Positions 1-8,167 of a DNA stretch of 64,000 bases are shown piece by piece. The notes beneath the pieces were generated by a model. The model was not told where the DNA came from. It saw only the letters and a list, made by a program, of their open reading frames with translations, and made no database searches. The position numbers and the translations under genes are program-made. Location of the stretch: contig CALHND010000019.1 in the NCBI GenBank assembly GCA_938034875.1, positions 113,307 to 177,306 of the forward strand, in the 5' to 3' direction. This stretch comes from an uncultured Clostridia bacterium. GTDB lineage: Bacteria; Bacillota; Clostridia; Oscillospirales; Acutalibacteraceae. How positions within the stretch are numbered: the stretch's first letter is position 1; every line of letters starts with the position of its first letter.

Positions 1-222
1 TGACAGTGTAAAATATTCGTTCTTTTCCATGAATTCATATGTGTATCTCTGCGGGCGAATAACGGTGACAGCAACTTCTTTGCCCCACATTTCGCCCATG
101 CCGCCCCAGCTTGCAGTCATCATATTATAACCGCTTTCATCGCCTGAGGCAACGAGCATCCACTCATCCGCGATTAGTTTGATTATATTGTCCTTAATTT
201 CTTTTGCCTTAATTTCTTTCAA
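1..222 (-). CDS. Flavin reductase-like domain protein (N-terminal part, cut by window edge)
   Basis: The visible 74 codons read into the left window edge and encode the start of a flavin-reductase-like (flavoredoxin family) protein. The stretch with MMTASWGGMGEMWGKEVAV is typical of the FMN-binding split-barrel fold, where a T-A-S/A-W-G/C motif lies by the flavin. Such proteins bind FMN and pass electrons between NAD(P)H or rubredoxin-type carriers and acceptors in the cytoplasm. I chose the TTG at 222-220 because an AGAGGAG ribosome-binding site lies about 9 nt upstream and no ATG fits; the nearer TTG is in a frame that stops at once. The family is fairly sure, the substrate unknown. Confidence 0.75.
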   Translation of the reverse strand, partial: MKEIKAKEIKDNIIKLIADEWMLVASGDESGYNMMTASWGGMGEMWGKEVAVTVIRPQRYTYEFMEKNEYFTLS

Positions 223-280
223 TGTAAATCAACTCCTCTTGTTCTGATTTTATCATATGCTAAAGTTGTTTACAAGTGAA

Positions 281-2575
281 TTATGTAGCACTTTCAAGTA
301 TTGCAACCATTACGGTTATATCGTCGTCGTGGCCGTCTTTGCACCGACGCAAAGCCATATCTGACAGCTTTTCAGCAAGCTGCTGTGCCGAGTCACCCTT
401 CCACTTTGCAATTTCGCTTGAAATCCACTCTACGCCGTCAACAGTAGCACCATCTGATATCATTACGACAATATCTCCTTTTGCAAGATTTACTCCTGCA
501 CAGTCAAATTTTACTTCACGGAGTATACCTGCGGGCAGGGAATTGCATTCAGCTTTTCCTGTGTATCCATGTTGTCTGATTATCGTAGGAGCTGCGCCTG
601 CTTTGTACATATCTATTCTTCCGGTATAAAGATCTATATTTGCGGCATCCAGTGTTGCAAGCGACTCGTCAACCGATTTGAATAACATTGCCGAATTAAC
701 CATTTTTAGCGAGCAGTCATAACCAAATCCTGCTTTTATAAGCTGAGCCATAAGTCCTGAAGCCATTGCCGAATCTACTGCGGCTCTGCCTCCTGTGCCC
801 ATTCCATCGGATAATATCATTACAGCGTTTCCTCTGCCATCTGTAAAAATATCGCCCGAATCTCCGCAGATTTTACCTCCGCGGCTTGCATGTTGTGCAA
901 TGCCGTAATCAATTGCAAATACTGATTTTTCTGACAATGTGATTAAGTTCCCTCTGTCGTTAGATACAACTGTTGGAGGGGCAAAATTCCTGCCGCATAT
1001 TGCCGATACTGAGTCCAGCAGCTCAGAACGATTGATTAACCGTTTCATTACACCTGTTCGTATTTCTACTGTCATACGGCTGTATTTATCTATACAGCAG
1101 GCAATATCGGTTGCAATTATTCCTAATTCTTTCAGTCGAGTGCTTATAAGTTTTGCGGTTTGAATGTCGTACCTGCGCGATTTTTCAAAATCAACCGCCA
1201 TTTCTGCAAGCATATCGGACATTCCTTCAAATTGGTCGCATACTACTGAGCGGACTTCATCAATTCGTTTTTGTGCAGCACTCTTTGAAAGATAGTCACC
1301 GTATTCTATTTCGAGTTTTTGTTTTAGTTGCTCTTTGCGTGTGCATGAATTTCGAAGAGGTACTTCTTGATCCTGTCCCGTAGTAATTTCTTTCATAATA
1401 AGCGCCAGTGACGACATGGTTTCCTTGTAATCTTTTTCCCAACAGTGCATACGTAGTCCGCATTTAGAACACACTTCAGCTTCGGTCATTCTAAATATTT
1501 GCTCATATTCAGGTGTGTTGATTTTTGATAGCCTGTCCGATACCTTTTGTAGGGTTTTATCTACATTTAATAATGCATCTGATGCGCCCTTCAGTCGCAA
1601 CGAAACAGTTTTTCTCAGTCCGTCCAGTCGTGGCATTTCGGGCGACGGAGCAAATAAGGCAGAAAAAAATATTTGGGTTTTTTTCGGTATTGTAAGAGTC
1701 AAAATTATTGATGCAAATATTTCATACAGGCATATCAGACATTCTGATACTTGTCCTGACTGTATGAATATTACACTGCTGCTTATCAGAAATGCTACGC
1801 CACAACCCGCAGTACCAAATTGTGCAAACAGCCCGGCTGCCATTCCTCCTAATCCGTATGCACCGGCAAGAAACATCATACTGTTTGATGATAATGACAT
1901 TGCAAAGCCAAAGGCTGTACCCACGATAGCTCCTGCTGATTCGCGGCCAAAGCGAGCTGCCACGATTATTAGGAACACAGCAACTACTCTTGCAAGCGAT
2001 ATACCCAAAACTTCGATTTGTGTTATTGACATCAGAAGCATTGCACAAACTACGGATATATTTACAAGTTCGGCTTGTCCTATTCCGTGAGGTGAGCGTA
2101 TTACATTGCGTAATGTTACAACTTTACTTACGAAATAAGCTCCCGATGCACATAGCAGCCCTTCTGCAGCGCACATGATAAAGTCATCAAAACTGCGTAT
2201 AAACAAAATTCCTGAAAGTGATCCCAGGAAACCAAGTAATGCACAAAAACCGCCGGTTTTTGCAAAATGCAGTTTTTCGGGTATTAACCATTTAAGCATG
2301 GTTACTGTAACCACTGCACCTATGTATCTTATAGCGCCGCTTCCTGTAACAGGGATAAAATAGCCTGCCGATGCACCTATTGCCGCAGCAATGGACAATT
2401 CAGGTGGCATACCGGCTACAACAGCAATTCCAAGAGGTGCATATCCGCTGAAAAACATTACTCTGGAAAGCAAAAAACCGCTAACTGCCGATATAATTTG
2501 GCATAAAACCGCAAATGGTAACTCGGTAATTGCTTTTTCGCTAATAGAATTTTTTACTGCTTTTTCTTTCAACAT
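281..2575 (-). CDS. spoIIE: Stage II sporulation protein E (SpoIIE)
   Basis: SpoIIE is the membrane-bound PP2C-type serine phosphatase that dephosphorylates the anti-anti-sigma factor SpoIIAA and so releases sigma-F in the forespore; it also acts at the asymmetric septum. The 764-residue product has about ten hydrophobic segments in roughly the first 300 residues, a central region with a CSKCGLRMHCW cysteine cluster near residue 370, and a C-terminal PPM phosphatase domain with DGMGTGGRA and, near the end, a DDDITVMVA motif. Length and order match the family. A GTG at 2581 is in frame, but the ATG at 2575 is better placed after the GGCGGTGGGA purine stretch. It is transcribed divergently from lexA. 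Confidence 0.93.
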   Translation of the reverse strand: MLKEKAVKNSISEKAITELPFAVLCQIISAVSGFLLSRVMFFSGYAPLGIAVVAGMPPELSIAAAIGASAGYFIPVTGSGAIRYIGAVVTVTMLKWLIPEKLHFAKTGGFCALLGFLGSLSGILFIRSFDDFIMCAAEGLLCASGAYFVSKVVTLRNVIRSPHGIGQAELVNISVVCAMLLMSITQIEVLGISLARVVAVFLIIVAARFGRESAGAIVGTAFGFAMSLSSNSMMFLAGAYGLGGMAAGLFAQFGTAGCGVAFLISSSVIFIQSGQVSECLICLYEIFASIILTLTIPKKTQIFFSALFAPSPEMPRLDGLRKTVSLRLKGASDALLNVDKTLQKVSDRLSKINTPEYEQIFRMTEAEVCSKCGLRMHCWEKDYKETMSSLALIMKEITTGQDQEVPLRNSCTRKEQLKQKLEIEYGDYLSKSAAQKRIDEVRSVVCDQFEGMSDMLAEMAVDFEKSRRYDIQTAKLISTRLKELGIIATDIACCIDKYSRMTVEIRTGVMKRLINRSELLDSVSAICGRNFAPPTVVSNDRGNLITLSEKSVFAIDYGIAQHASRGGKICGDSGDIFTDGRGNAVMILSDGMGTGGRAAVDSAMASGLMAQLIKAGFGYDCSLKMVNSAMLFKSVDESLATLDAANIDLYTGRIDMYKAGAAPTIIRQHGYTGKAECNSLPAGILREVKFDCAGVNLAKGDIVVMISDGATVDGVEWISSEIAKWKGDSAQQLAEKLSDMALRRCKDGHDDDITVMVAILESAT

Positions 2576-2604
2576 TCCCACCGCCTATATATTGTTATAT
2601 AAGT

Positions 2605-2636
2605 ATTATATGACGCAGTTTGCACCGATTTTGTCA
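2605..2636 (-). promoter_or_regulatory. Possible spoIIE promoter with weak Spo0A-like box
   Basis: On the minus strand a TATAAT -10 element lies at 2610-2605, about 30 bp before the spoIIE start. There is no good -35 hexamer 17 bp upstream, but TGACAAA at 2636-2630 resembles the Spo0A box TGNCGAA with one mismatch. spoIIE is Spo0A-activated from a sigma-A promoter in Bacillus, which fits, but the match is weak. Confidence 0.3.
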
Positions 2637-2752
2637 CATGAACGGTGCGTAATCAGGCATATTTATGGTGGTAAATGCCGAATTTAATTTTTATTGAAAG
2701 AAAGATACTATATTACTTCGGTTTTGGAAAAAAATGATGGTATAAACGCCTA

Positions 2753-2801
2753 TTGACTTGCCCGAAAAATGGTGCTATAATCTAAATGAAACAAATGTTG
2801 C
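2753..2801 (+). promoter_or_regulatory. lexA promoter with candidate SOS box
   Basis: TTGACT (2753-2758), a 17-bp spacer and TATAAT (2776-2781) form a strong sigma-A promoter for lexA. Just downstream, GAAAC-AAAT-GTTGC (2788-2801) is an imperfect inverted repeat close to the Gram-positive SOS operator GAAC-n4-GTTC. Its position over the expected transcription start fits autorepression by LexA. The promoter is secure; the operator assignment is an inference from a site with mismatches. Confidence 0.6.
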
Positions 2802-2822
2802 ATTTAGAACGGAGGCGTATCC

Positions 2823-3428
2823 ATGCGTACAAAAAACAGTGATTATTTTGACCGTATCGAAAGGTTTATAAACAAATATTATGATGAAAACGGATTCTCT
2901 CCGTCGATGCGCGAAATTTCCGCAGAAATGGGTGTTTCTTGCGCTACAGTTCAGCGTTATTTATCTTTTATGAGAGATAGCGGACGAGTGCGATACAGTG
3001 GGCACCGTTCAGTTGTATCAGAAAATATGACTCGTTCATCAGGCAGATTTGTAAATGTACCTGTGCTCGGACGCGTTTCTTGCGGACTTCCCAAATACGC
3101 CGAAGAAAATATCGAGGAATACATTAATTTGCCTACTGCGCTTTTCGGTAGGGGACAGTTTTATATTTTGTATGCAAACGGCGATTCTATGATTGAGGCG
3201 GGTATACATGACGGCGATATGATACTTGTGCGTGTGCAAAATACCGCCGAAGTAGGAGATATCGTTGTTGCACTTATCGACGATGAGGTAACGCTCAAGC
3301 GTTATTACCCTGATCCCGCTCGCTGCCGTGTGCGACTGCATCCGGAAAATAGCAGTATGGAGGATATCATAGTACCAAACTGTGTTATCCAAGGTATAGC
3401 AGTAAAGCTGATAAAGGATTTGAACTGA
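2823..3428 (+). CDS. lexA: LexA SOS-response repressor
   Basis: LexA represses DNA-damage genes and cleaves itself when stimulated by RecA filaments. The 201 residues have an N-terminal winged helix (about 1-65, with SPSMREISAEMGVS as recognition region) and a C-terminal S24 peptidase domain. The catalytic Ser is in NGDSMIEAGI (about residue 123) and the Lys in DEVTLKRYY (about residue 160); the cleavage region is LGRVSCGLP, with Cys-Gly where Ala-Gly is usual. The ATG follows an ACGGAGGCG ribosome-binding site. It leads a three-gene cassette with a small gene and a Y-family polymerase, and is probably autoregulated. Confidence 0.95.
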   Translation: MRTKNSDYFDRIERFINKYYDENGFSPSMREISAEMGVSCATVQRYLSFMRDSGRVRYSGHRSVVSENMTRSSGRFVNVPVLGRVSCGLPKYAEENIEEYINLPTALFGRGQFYILYANGDSMIEAGIHDGDMILVRVQNTAEVGDIVVALIDDEVTLKRYYPDPARCRVRLHPENSSMEDIIVPNCVIQGIAVKLIKDLN

Positions 3429-3429
3429 T

Positions 3430-3687
3430 ATGAAATACCGTAGAATACAACTTGAGGTTGAGGCTGTTTTTCATACCGATGGCAGTTTTGCACCAAAGAG
3501 AATATATTTTGACGATAAACCTTATGATATAGATAAAATTTTGAATGTGCGTGCGTATTGCCCTCGTGTTGTGGGGTGCGTTGCACCAATTCAGTACACT
3601 GTTATGGTTGGCGGAACAATGAAAAAAATATATTATGAGGCTGACTCAAATTCGTGGTTTTCGGTTAGGGAATGTGATGAAAAATGA
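3430..3687 (+). CDS. Small conserved protein of the lexA-polymerase cassette
   Basis: I do not recognise this 85-residue protein with certainty. It starts one base after the lexA stop and overlaps the polymerase start by 4 bp, so the three are almost surely one transcript. The sequence is beta-rich and has no membrane segment or cysteine motif. Its pattern (a PKRIYFDDKPYDIDKI strand pair, a Y-T-V-M-V-G-G strand and a late aromatic W) recalls small proteins such as DUF6504 encoded beside ImuB-type polymerases in actinobacteria, but that is only a resemblance. A role in SOS mutagenesis is inferred from context. Confidence 0.7.
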   Translation: MKYRRIQLEVEAVFHTDGSFAPKRIYFDDKPYDIDKILNVRAYCPRVVGCVAPIQYTVMVGGTMKKIYYEADSNSWFSVRECDEK

Positions 3688-4919
3688 AAGAACGGGCAAT
3701 ACTTCACAGCGACCTTAATTGTTTTTTTGCGTCGGTTGAAACCGTGCTTAACCCCGAATACGCGGGCAAGGCGATTGCAGTATGCGGATCTACCGAAGAT
3801 AGGCACGGCATTGTTCTAGCAAAATCCGAGCCAGCGCGCCGAGCGGGAGTAAAAACAGGAATGGTCAACTGGCAGGCAAAACAGCTTTGTCCCGATTTAC
3901 TTATTGTTAAGCCGGATTATGAGTATTACACTAAGTTTTCTGGATTGGTACGCAATATCTACTGTCGTTATACTGACCTTGTAGAGTCATACGGACTTGA
4001 CGAGTGCTGGCTGGATGTTACCGGCAGCAAAATTTACGGCTCGCCGGTTGATATTGCCGAAAGTATTCGCCGTACAATAAAAGAGGAGCTAGGTCTTACC
4101 GTAAGCATTGGTGTTTCATATAATAAGGTGTTTGCAAAGCTTGGTTCAGACATGAAAAAGCCAGATGCAATCACGGTTATCAGCCGTGAGAACTTTCGTG
4201 AAAAAATCTGGGGACACAATGTATCTGAACTTATTTATGTAGGTCGCTCCACTTGCCGTAAATTAAATGAACACGGCATATTCACTATTGGAGAATTGGC
4301 TTTATCATCGCCTGATATGTTGCGTCGTCTTTTGGGAGTAAACGGTGAGCAACTATGGCATTATGCAAGGGGAGAGGACACTTCGCGAGTAATGCATAAG
4401 GATTTTGTATTTCCTGCAAAAAGTATCGGGCACGGCATTACCTGCAACGCGGATTTGGTAAACGAGGATGAGGTTTGGCGTGTGATGCTTGAACTGTCAC
4501 AGGATTTGGGTCATCGTTTGCGGTTACATCATCTTGCGGCATCAGGGGTGCAAATTACGGTCAAAAGCAGCGACTTAAAGGTCAGCCAGTACCAATGTCC
4601 GATTCCTATACAAACGCAAAGTCCATACGAAATAGCTTCACATGCACGTCGCTTATTTGCAAGTTATGATTGGAATAAAGATGTTCGTGCAGTTTCTGTT
4701 CGAGCAATCGGACTTGTACCAGAAGGCAGACCGTTTCAAACCGATCTTTTTAATGATTTGAGCCGATTTGATAAACAAAAAAACATTGATGATGCGGTTG
4801 ATCGTATACGCAACAGATTTGGAAAAAAAGCGGTTATTTCAGCTTCACTTATGGGAAATATAAAAGTGCCTGCACATTCCGACAGGGAAAGTATAATGCC
4901 TGGAATGATGTATAAATAA
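3684..4919 (+). CDS. dinB: Y-family DNA polymerase (DinB/Pol IV-like)
   Basis: This 411-residue protein is an error-prone translesion polymerase. HSDLNCFFASVE near the N-terminus carries the first metal-binding Asp, and YGLDECWLDVT near residue 105 carries the Asp-Glu pair, in the palm. SIGVSYNKVFAKLGSDMKKP is the conserved region after it. A helix-hairpin-helix-like segment (GIFTIGELALSSPDMLRRLLG) and a little-finger domain follow. The length is like DinB and shorter than UmuC with extensions. The start overlaps the stop of the preceding gene, which puts it under the lexA promoter. DinB versus an UmuC/ImuB-type name cannot be settled by eye. Confidence 0.9.
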   Translation: MKERAILHSDLNCFFASVETVLNPEYAGKAIAVCGSTEDRHGIVLAKSEPARRAGVKTGMVNWQAKQLCPDLLIVKPDYEYYTKFSGLVRNIYCRYTDLVESYGLDECWLDVTGSKIYGSPVDIAESIRRTIKEELGLTVSIGVSYNKVFAKLGSDMKKPDAITVISRENFREKIWGHNVSELIYVGRSTCRKLNEHGIFTIGELALSSPDMLRRLLGVNGEQLWHYARGEDTSRVMHKDFVFPAKSIGHGITCNADLVNEDEVWRVMLELSQDLGHRLRLHHLAASGVQITVKSSDLKVSQYQCPIPIQTQSPYEIASHARRLFASYDWNKDVRAVSVRAIGLVPEGRPFQTDLFNDLSRFDKQKNIDDAVDRIRNRFGKKAVISASLMGNIKVPAHSDRESIMPGMMYK

Positions 4920-4953
4920 AAAACCTGTACTTGTTTTCAAGTACAGGTTTTTT
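4918..4953. terminator. Bidirectional terminator between dinB and ispF
   Basis: A perfect stem, AAACCTGTACTTG paired with CAAGTACAGGTTT around a 4-nt loop, is flanked by runs of A and T. It can end both the SOS cassette and the convergent ispF transcript. Confidence 0.85.
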
Positions 4954-4986
4954 AATCGGTTAACAACTTTTATATAATATATTTAT

Positions 4987-5463
4987 TTATACTTTTTGAA
5001 TAAGACAAATGCAGTGAGCTGAGATACCTTCCAAATTTCCGGTAAAACCCATGCCTTCTTCAGTTGTGGCTTTTACACTTACGTAATCAATATCAATGCC
5101 TGCGTTTTCTGCAATATTTTTGCGCATACTGAGGATATGAGACGATAGCTTTGGCTTTTGTGCGATTACCGTGGCATCAATATTTATTATTTGGTATCCG
5201 TTAACACGAATAATGCTGGCGGTTTCTTTCAGCAATATCATACTGTCAACGCCCCGAAAACTCTCATCAGTATCAGGAAAATGAGCACCGATATCGCCGA
5301 GTGCGGCGGCACCAAAAAGCGAATCACATACCGCATGAGCGAGCACATCAGCATCTGAATGGCCCAGAAGGCCAAACTCATATTCAATTTTTACTCCGCC
5401 GATAATCAGCTCTCTGTCTTGGGCGAATCTGTGAGCATCGTAACCGTGACCTATTCGAAACAT
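4987..5463 (-). CDS. ispF: 2-C-methyl-D-erythritol 2,4-cyclodiphosphate synthase (IspF)
   Basis: IspF cyclises CDP-methylerythritol 2-phosphate to MEcPP with release of CMP in the MEP isoprenoid pathway; it is a cytoplasmic trimer. The 158-residue product starts MFRIGHGYDAHRF, whose Asp and His bind the metal, followed by LLGHSDADVLAHAVCDSLFGAAALGDIG and, near the C-terminus, KATTEEGMGFTG, the family signature. An in-frame ATG lies 57 nt upstream, but the start at 5463 has a GGAAGG ribosome-binding site and matches the family N-terminus. ispE of the same pathway lies near 21.5 kb. Confidence 0.96.
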   Translation of the reverse strand: MFRIGHGYDAHRFAQDRELIIGGVKIEYEFGLLGHSDADVLAHAVCDSLFGAAALGDIGAHFPDTDESFRGVDSMILLKETASIIRVNGYQIINIDATVIAQKPKLSSHILSMRKNIAENAGIDIDYVSVKATTEEGMGFTGNLEGISAHCICLIQKV

Positions 5464-5567
5464 AATTACGCACCTTCCTTTAAACACATCCATTATACAA
5501 CATGATATAAATATACGCAATTGTGTAAATTGCTATAAAATATTTTTAAAAATCTACAATAAAATAA

Positions 5568-5595
5568 TTGATTATATTGCTATTTATGTTAAAAT
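5568..5595 (+). promoter_or_regulatory. Possible cdaA promoter
   Basis: TTGATT (5568-5573) and TAAAAT (5590-5595) with a 16-bp spacer lie 30 bp before cdaA. A closer TATAAT at 5605 would leave the ribosome-binding site out of the transcript, so I prefer this pair. Confidence 0.4.
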
Positions 5596-5625
5596 AAAAA
5601 AGAGTATAATATGGAGGTGTAATAT

Positions 5626-6516
5626 ATGGGCTCAATTTTTGAAACTATACAGTCGTGGTTTACCCATTTTGGGTTGGTTATGAGCGCCTTTGGTATTATT
5701 GACCTCCTAGATATCATTATAGTAGCTTTTATCATTTATAAGCTTATTCAAATTGTGCGTCAAACAAGGGCGAAACAGTTGATTTACGGCGTTCTCATTA
5801 TAGTTGTAGCGTGGGCTGCTTCATCATGGCTTGATATGATCGCTCTTAACTCTATGCTTAACCTTGTAATTGGGCAAGGTGTTATTGCAATAGCTGTTAT
5901 TTTCCAGCCTGAGATACGCCGAGCGCTTGAAATTGTAAGCCGCACAAACATAAGTTTACTGGGAAGAAGAATTAAAACGGGTGAAGAGGCCATTATTGAA
6001 AAATGCATTGATGACGTAAGCCGTGCTTGTCAGAATTTTCAAAATTCCAAAACTGGCGCACTAATTGTATTCGAACGGGATACACGCCTCGGAGATATTA
6101 TAAAAACAGGCACTGTTGTCGATGCCGACACAACAGTTGAGTTGCTGGGCAATGTGTTTTATCCAAAAACCCCTTTGCATGACGGTGCAGCAATTATACG
6201 AAACGGCAGACTTTATGCCGCGGGATGCATATTGCCGCTGACACATAATAATAATCTTAATCGCGAACTAGGTACACGTCATCGCGCGTCTATCGGCATG
6301 AGCGAAAATTCAGATGCTGTAGTGGTTGTAGTTTCTGAAGAAACAGGCAATATTTCTGTTGCTATAAACGGTGTGCTGCGTCGTGATTTTAATATGGTAT
6401 CGCTACGAGAACTGCTGCAGCGTGAGCTTTTGGCCGATTCGACGGATACAGAAGATCGTTCGCTGTTAAGCAGAATTAAAACAATAGGAGGCAATAAGAA
6501 TGACTCGGGTAAGTAG
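5626..6516 (+). CDS. cdaA: Diadenylate cyclase CdaA
   Basis: CdaA makes the second messenger c-di-AMP from two ATP. The 296-residue protein has three N-terminal membrane helices (about 20-45, 50-70, 75-95) and a DAC domain with the active-site motifs DGAAIIRNGRLYAAGCILPL (near residue 185) and RHRASIGMSE (near residue 220). In Gram-positive bacteria the product controls potassium uptake, osmolyte transport and wall homeostasis. GGAGGTG precedes the ATG. The 3' end overlaps cdaR by 17 bp, the usual cdaA-cdaR arrangement, but glmM does not follow here. Confidence 0.95.
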   Translation: MGSIFETIQSWFTHFGLVMSAFGIIDLLDIIIVAFIIYKLIQIVRQTRAKQLIYGVLIIVVAWAASSWLDMIALNSMLNLVIGQGVIAIAVIFQPEIRRALEIVSRTNISLLGRRIKTGEEAIIEKCIDDVSRACQNFQNSKTGALIVFERDTRLGDIIKTGTVVDADTTVELLGNVFYPKTPLHDGAAIIRNGRLYAAGCILPLTHNNNLNRELGTRHRASIGMSENSDAVVVVVSEETGNISVAINGVLRRDFNMVSLRELLQRELLADSTDTEDRSLLSRIKTIGGNKNDSGK

Positions 6517-7738
6517 TTTTCTGTCTGGCCTTCTTAAAAAGAACCGTGTTTTAGCTATCTTATCATTAATAGCGGCATTCATTTTATGGTTTAATTTGTC
6601 TCAAGTATACAACCCTGTATCAACGCGGGACATTAGCAACGTACCCGTTACATTTAAGGTTAACTCATCACTTGCAGCCGAAGGATATGAGGTAATCAAG
6701 AATAATGATATAACGGTTGATGTAACAGTTTCGGGAAAAACCGCATACATTGCAGCTTTATCAGCAAATGATGTTAATATTGTAGCAAATGTTACCGGTC
6801 AAGGCGTAAAGACATGGACACTTGACAGTAGCGGAAACAAAAATTTTTCAGTAGTGGATATGAGCATTAATCAGGTAACGGTAATGACTGATATTTACAA
6901 CCGTGACGGTGAAATTTTTGATGTTGTTGCTAAATCAAATAATGTTTCTGCACCTGAAGGGCTGATTGCTGATGCTCCTAAAATCACTGATGCTGAATTT
7001 TCGCAGATTAAGATAACAGGTGCACAGTCAGTTATTGACAGCATTGCTACAGTTGTGGCCGAAGCTGAGGTTAATCGCCTTCTGGAAGATACAACAGAAT
7101 TTGAAGGCAATATTGTTTTATATGATGTACACGGTCAGGTTATTGATAGCAGTTATGTGTTTATAGAATTTGATAAGGCAAATATTACAGTGCCGATTTC
7201 AATGAAAAAGGAAGTACCGGTAGTCGTTACTTTTAAAAATGCCCCGGAAAAAAATCCGATTAAAGCTACAACTAATATATCGACCGTAATTGTAAAAGGA
7301 CCGCAAAAAATCATTGAAAAGCTAACATTTGTCGAGCTTGCTCCAATAAATTTTGCCGATATTTCATCGGGTGCAACCGAATTTACACAAGCAATTCAAA
7401 TGCCTGAATCTGTCGAAAGCAGCGACGGTATTACCGAGGTTACGGTAACGCTTAACATGAATGGCATTTCGTCAAAGTCATTTACGGTCACTAACGAATG
7501 CTTTAAGCCGATTAAGGTAACAAGTGGACTCACTGCATTTATGGAAAGCTTTTCGGTTACAATAAGCGGTCCAACATCCGAGTTGCGTAAGCTTACAATT
7601 GATGACATTACAGTAACTGCAGATCTTTCATCTTACAGCAAGGGTGAGCATAGCGGAGTTCCGGTAACTATAAAAATTTCAAATATTCCTACGCTTTGGG
7701 TTTCGGGCTCATATACTACCGACATCAAACAATCATAA
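6500..7738 (+). CDS. cdaR: YbbR-domain protein CdaR, regulator of CdaA
   Basis: This 412-residue protein has one N-terminal membrane anchor (about residues 18-35, VLAILSLIAAFILWF) followed by an extracellular part built of about four YbbR repeats, each with the pattern of a strand, V-x-G-(P/A)-x-x-x-(I/V). Repeats are seen near VSGKTAYIAALS, ITGAQSVIDSIA, VKGPQKIIEKLT and ISGPTSELRKLT. CdaR binds and modulates CdaA at the membrane. The start overlaps the cdaA end and has a GGAGG site just upstream. Confidence 0.9.
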   Translation: MTRVSSFLSGLLKKNRVLAILSLIAAFILWFNLSQVYNPVSTRDISNVPVTFKVNSSLAAEGYEVIKNNDITVDVTVSGKTAYIAALSANDVNIVANVTGQGVKTWTLDSSGNKNFSVVDMSINQVTVMTDIYNRDGEIFDVVAKSNNVSAPEGLIADAPKITDAEFSQIKITGAQSVIDSIATVVAEAEVNRLLEDTTEFEGNIVLYDVHGQVIDSSYVFIEFDKANITVPISMKKEVPVVVTFKNAPEKNPIKATTNISTVIVKGPQKIIEKLTFVELAPINFADISSGATEFTQAIQMPESVESSDGITEVTVTLNMNGISSKSFTVTNECFKPIKVTSGLTAFMESFSVTISGPTSELRKLTIDDITVTADLSSYSKGEHSGVPVTIKISNIPTLWVSGSYTTDIKQS

Positions 7739-7748
7739 GCAGACACTT

Positions 7749-7772
7749 ACAGGCCGTCTTTCAGGCGGCCTG
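7749..7772 (+). terminator. Terminator after cdaR
   Basis: ACAGGCCG pairs with CGGCCTGT around an 8-nt loop, followed by a short T-rich tail. It is shortly downstream of the cdaR stop. Confidence 0.55.
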
Positions 7773-7828
7773 TATTTATCTTCACACAATATTACCGCCT
7801 GAATATATTGATACTGGGGGCGTGTATT

Positions 7829-8152
7829 ATGGCTGAAATGACGCTTTATATTATAACGGTAGCACTGGCGGTGTATGGACTGTCATGTCTTATCAGACTG
7901 ATATGGTCATTAATTGTCAGGGCAAATCACGACAGTAGTGAAGTGCTAATGGTTGCGCTACGCGATGATTTAGCTGAGTTTTCATTGCGTCACAGTGTTG
8001 AGCTTGCAAATAACTGCGGAATACCAAGAGTAGTTGCAATTAATTGCGGAGTTCAAAGTGAAACGATGACAATAGCACGTATGATAGCAAACAGTGAGCC
8101 TGCTGTTGAAATATATGATATAAACGACAGTATTTCAAAGATTATTAATTAA
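7829..8152 (+). CDS. Small membrane-anchored protein of unknown function
   Basis: I do not recognise this 107-residue protein. It has one hydrophobic N-terminal helix (about residues 4-28) and a soluble tail with two Cys-Gly pairs (NNCGIPRVVAINCG). The ATG at 7829 follows a GGGGGCG site; an upstream in-frame ATG has none. It lies 15 bp before recD2 and is probably co-transcribed with recD2 and comFC, which suggests but does not show a link to DNA processing. Confidence 0.65.
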   Translation: MAEMTLYIITVALAVYGLSCLIRLIWSLIVRANHDSSEVLMVALRDDLAEFSLRHSVELANNCGIPRVVAINCGVQSETMTIARMIANSEPAVEIYDINDSISKIIN

Positions 8153-8167
8153 AAAGAGGTGAGGACG

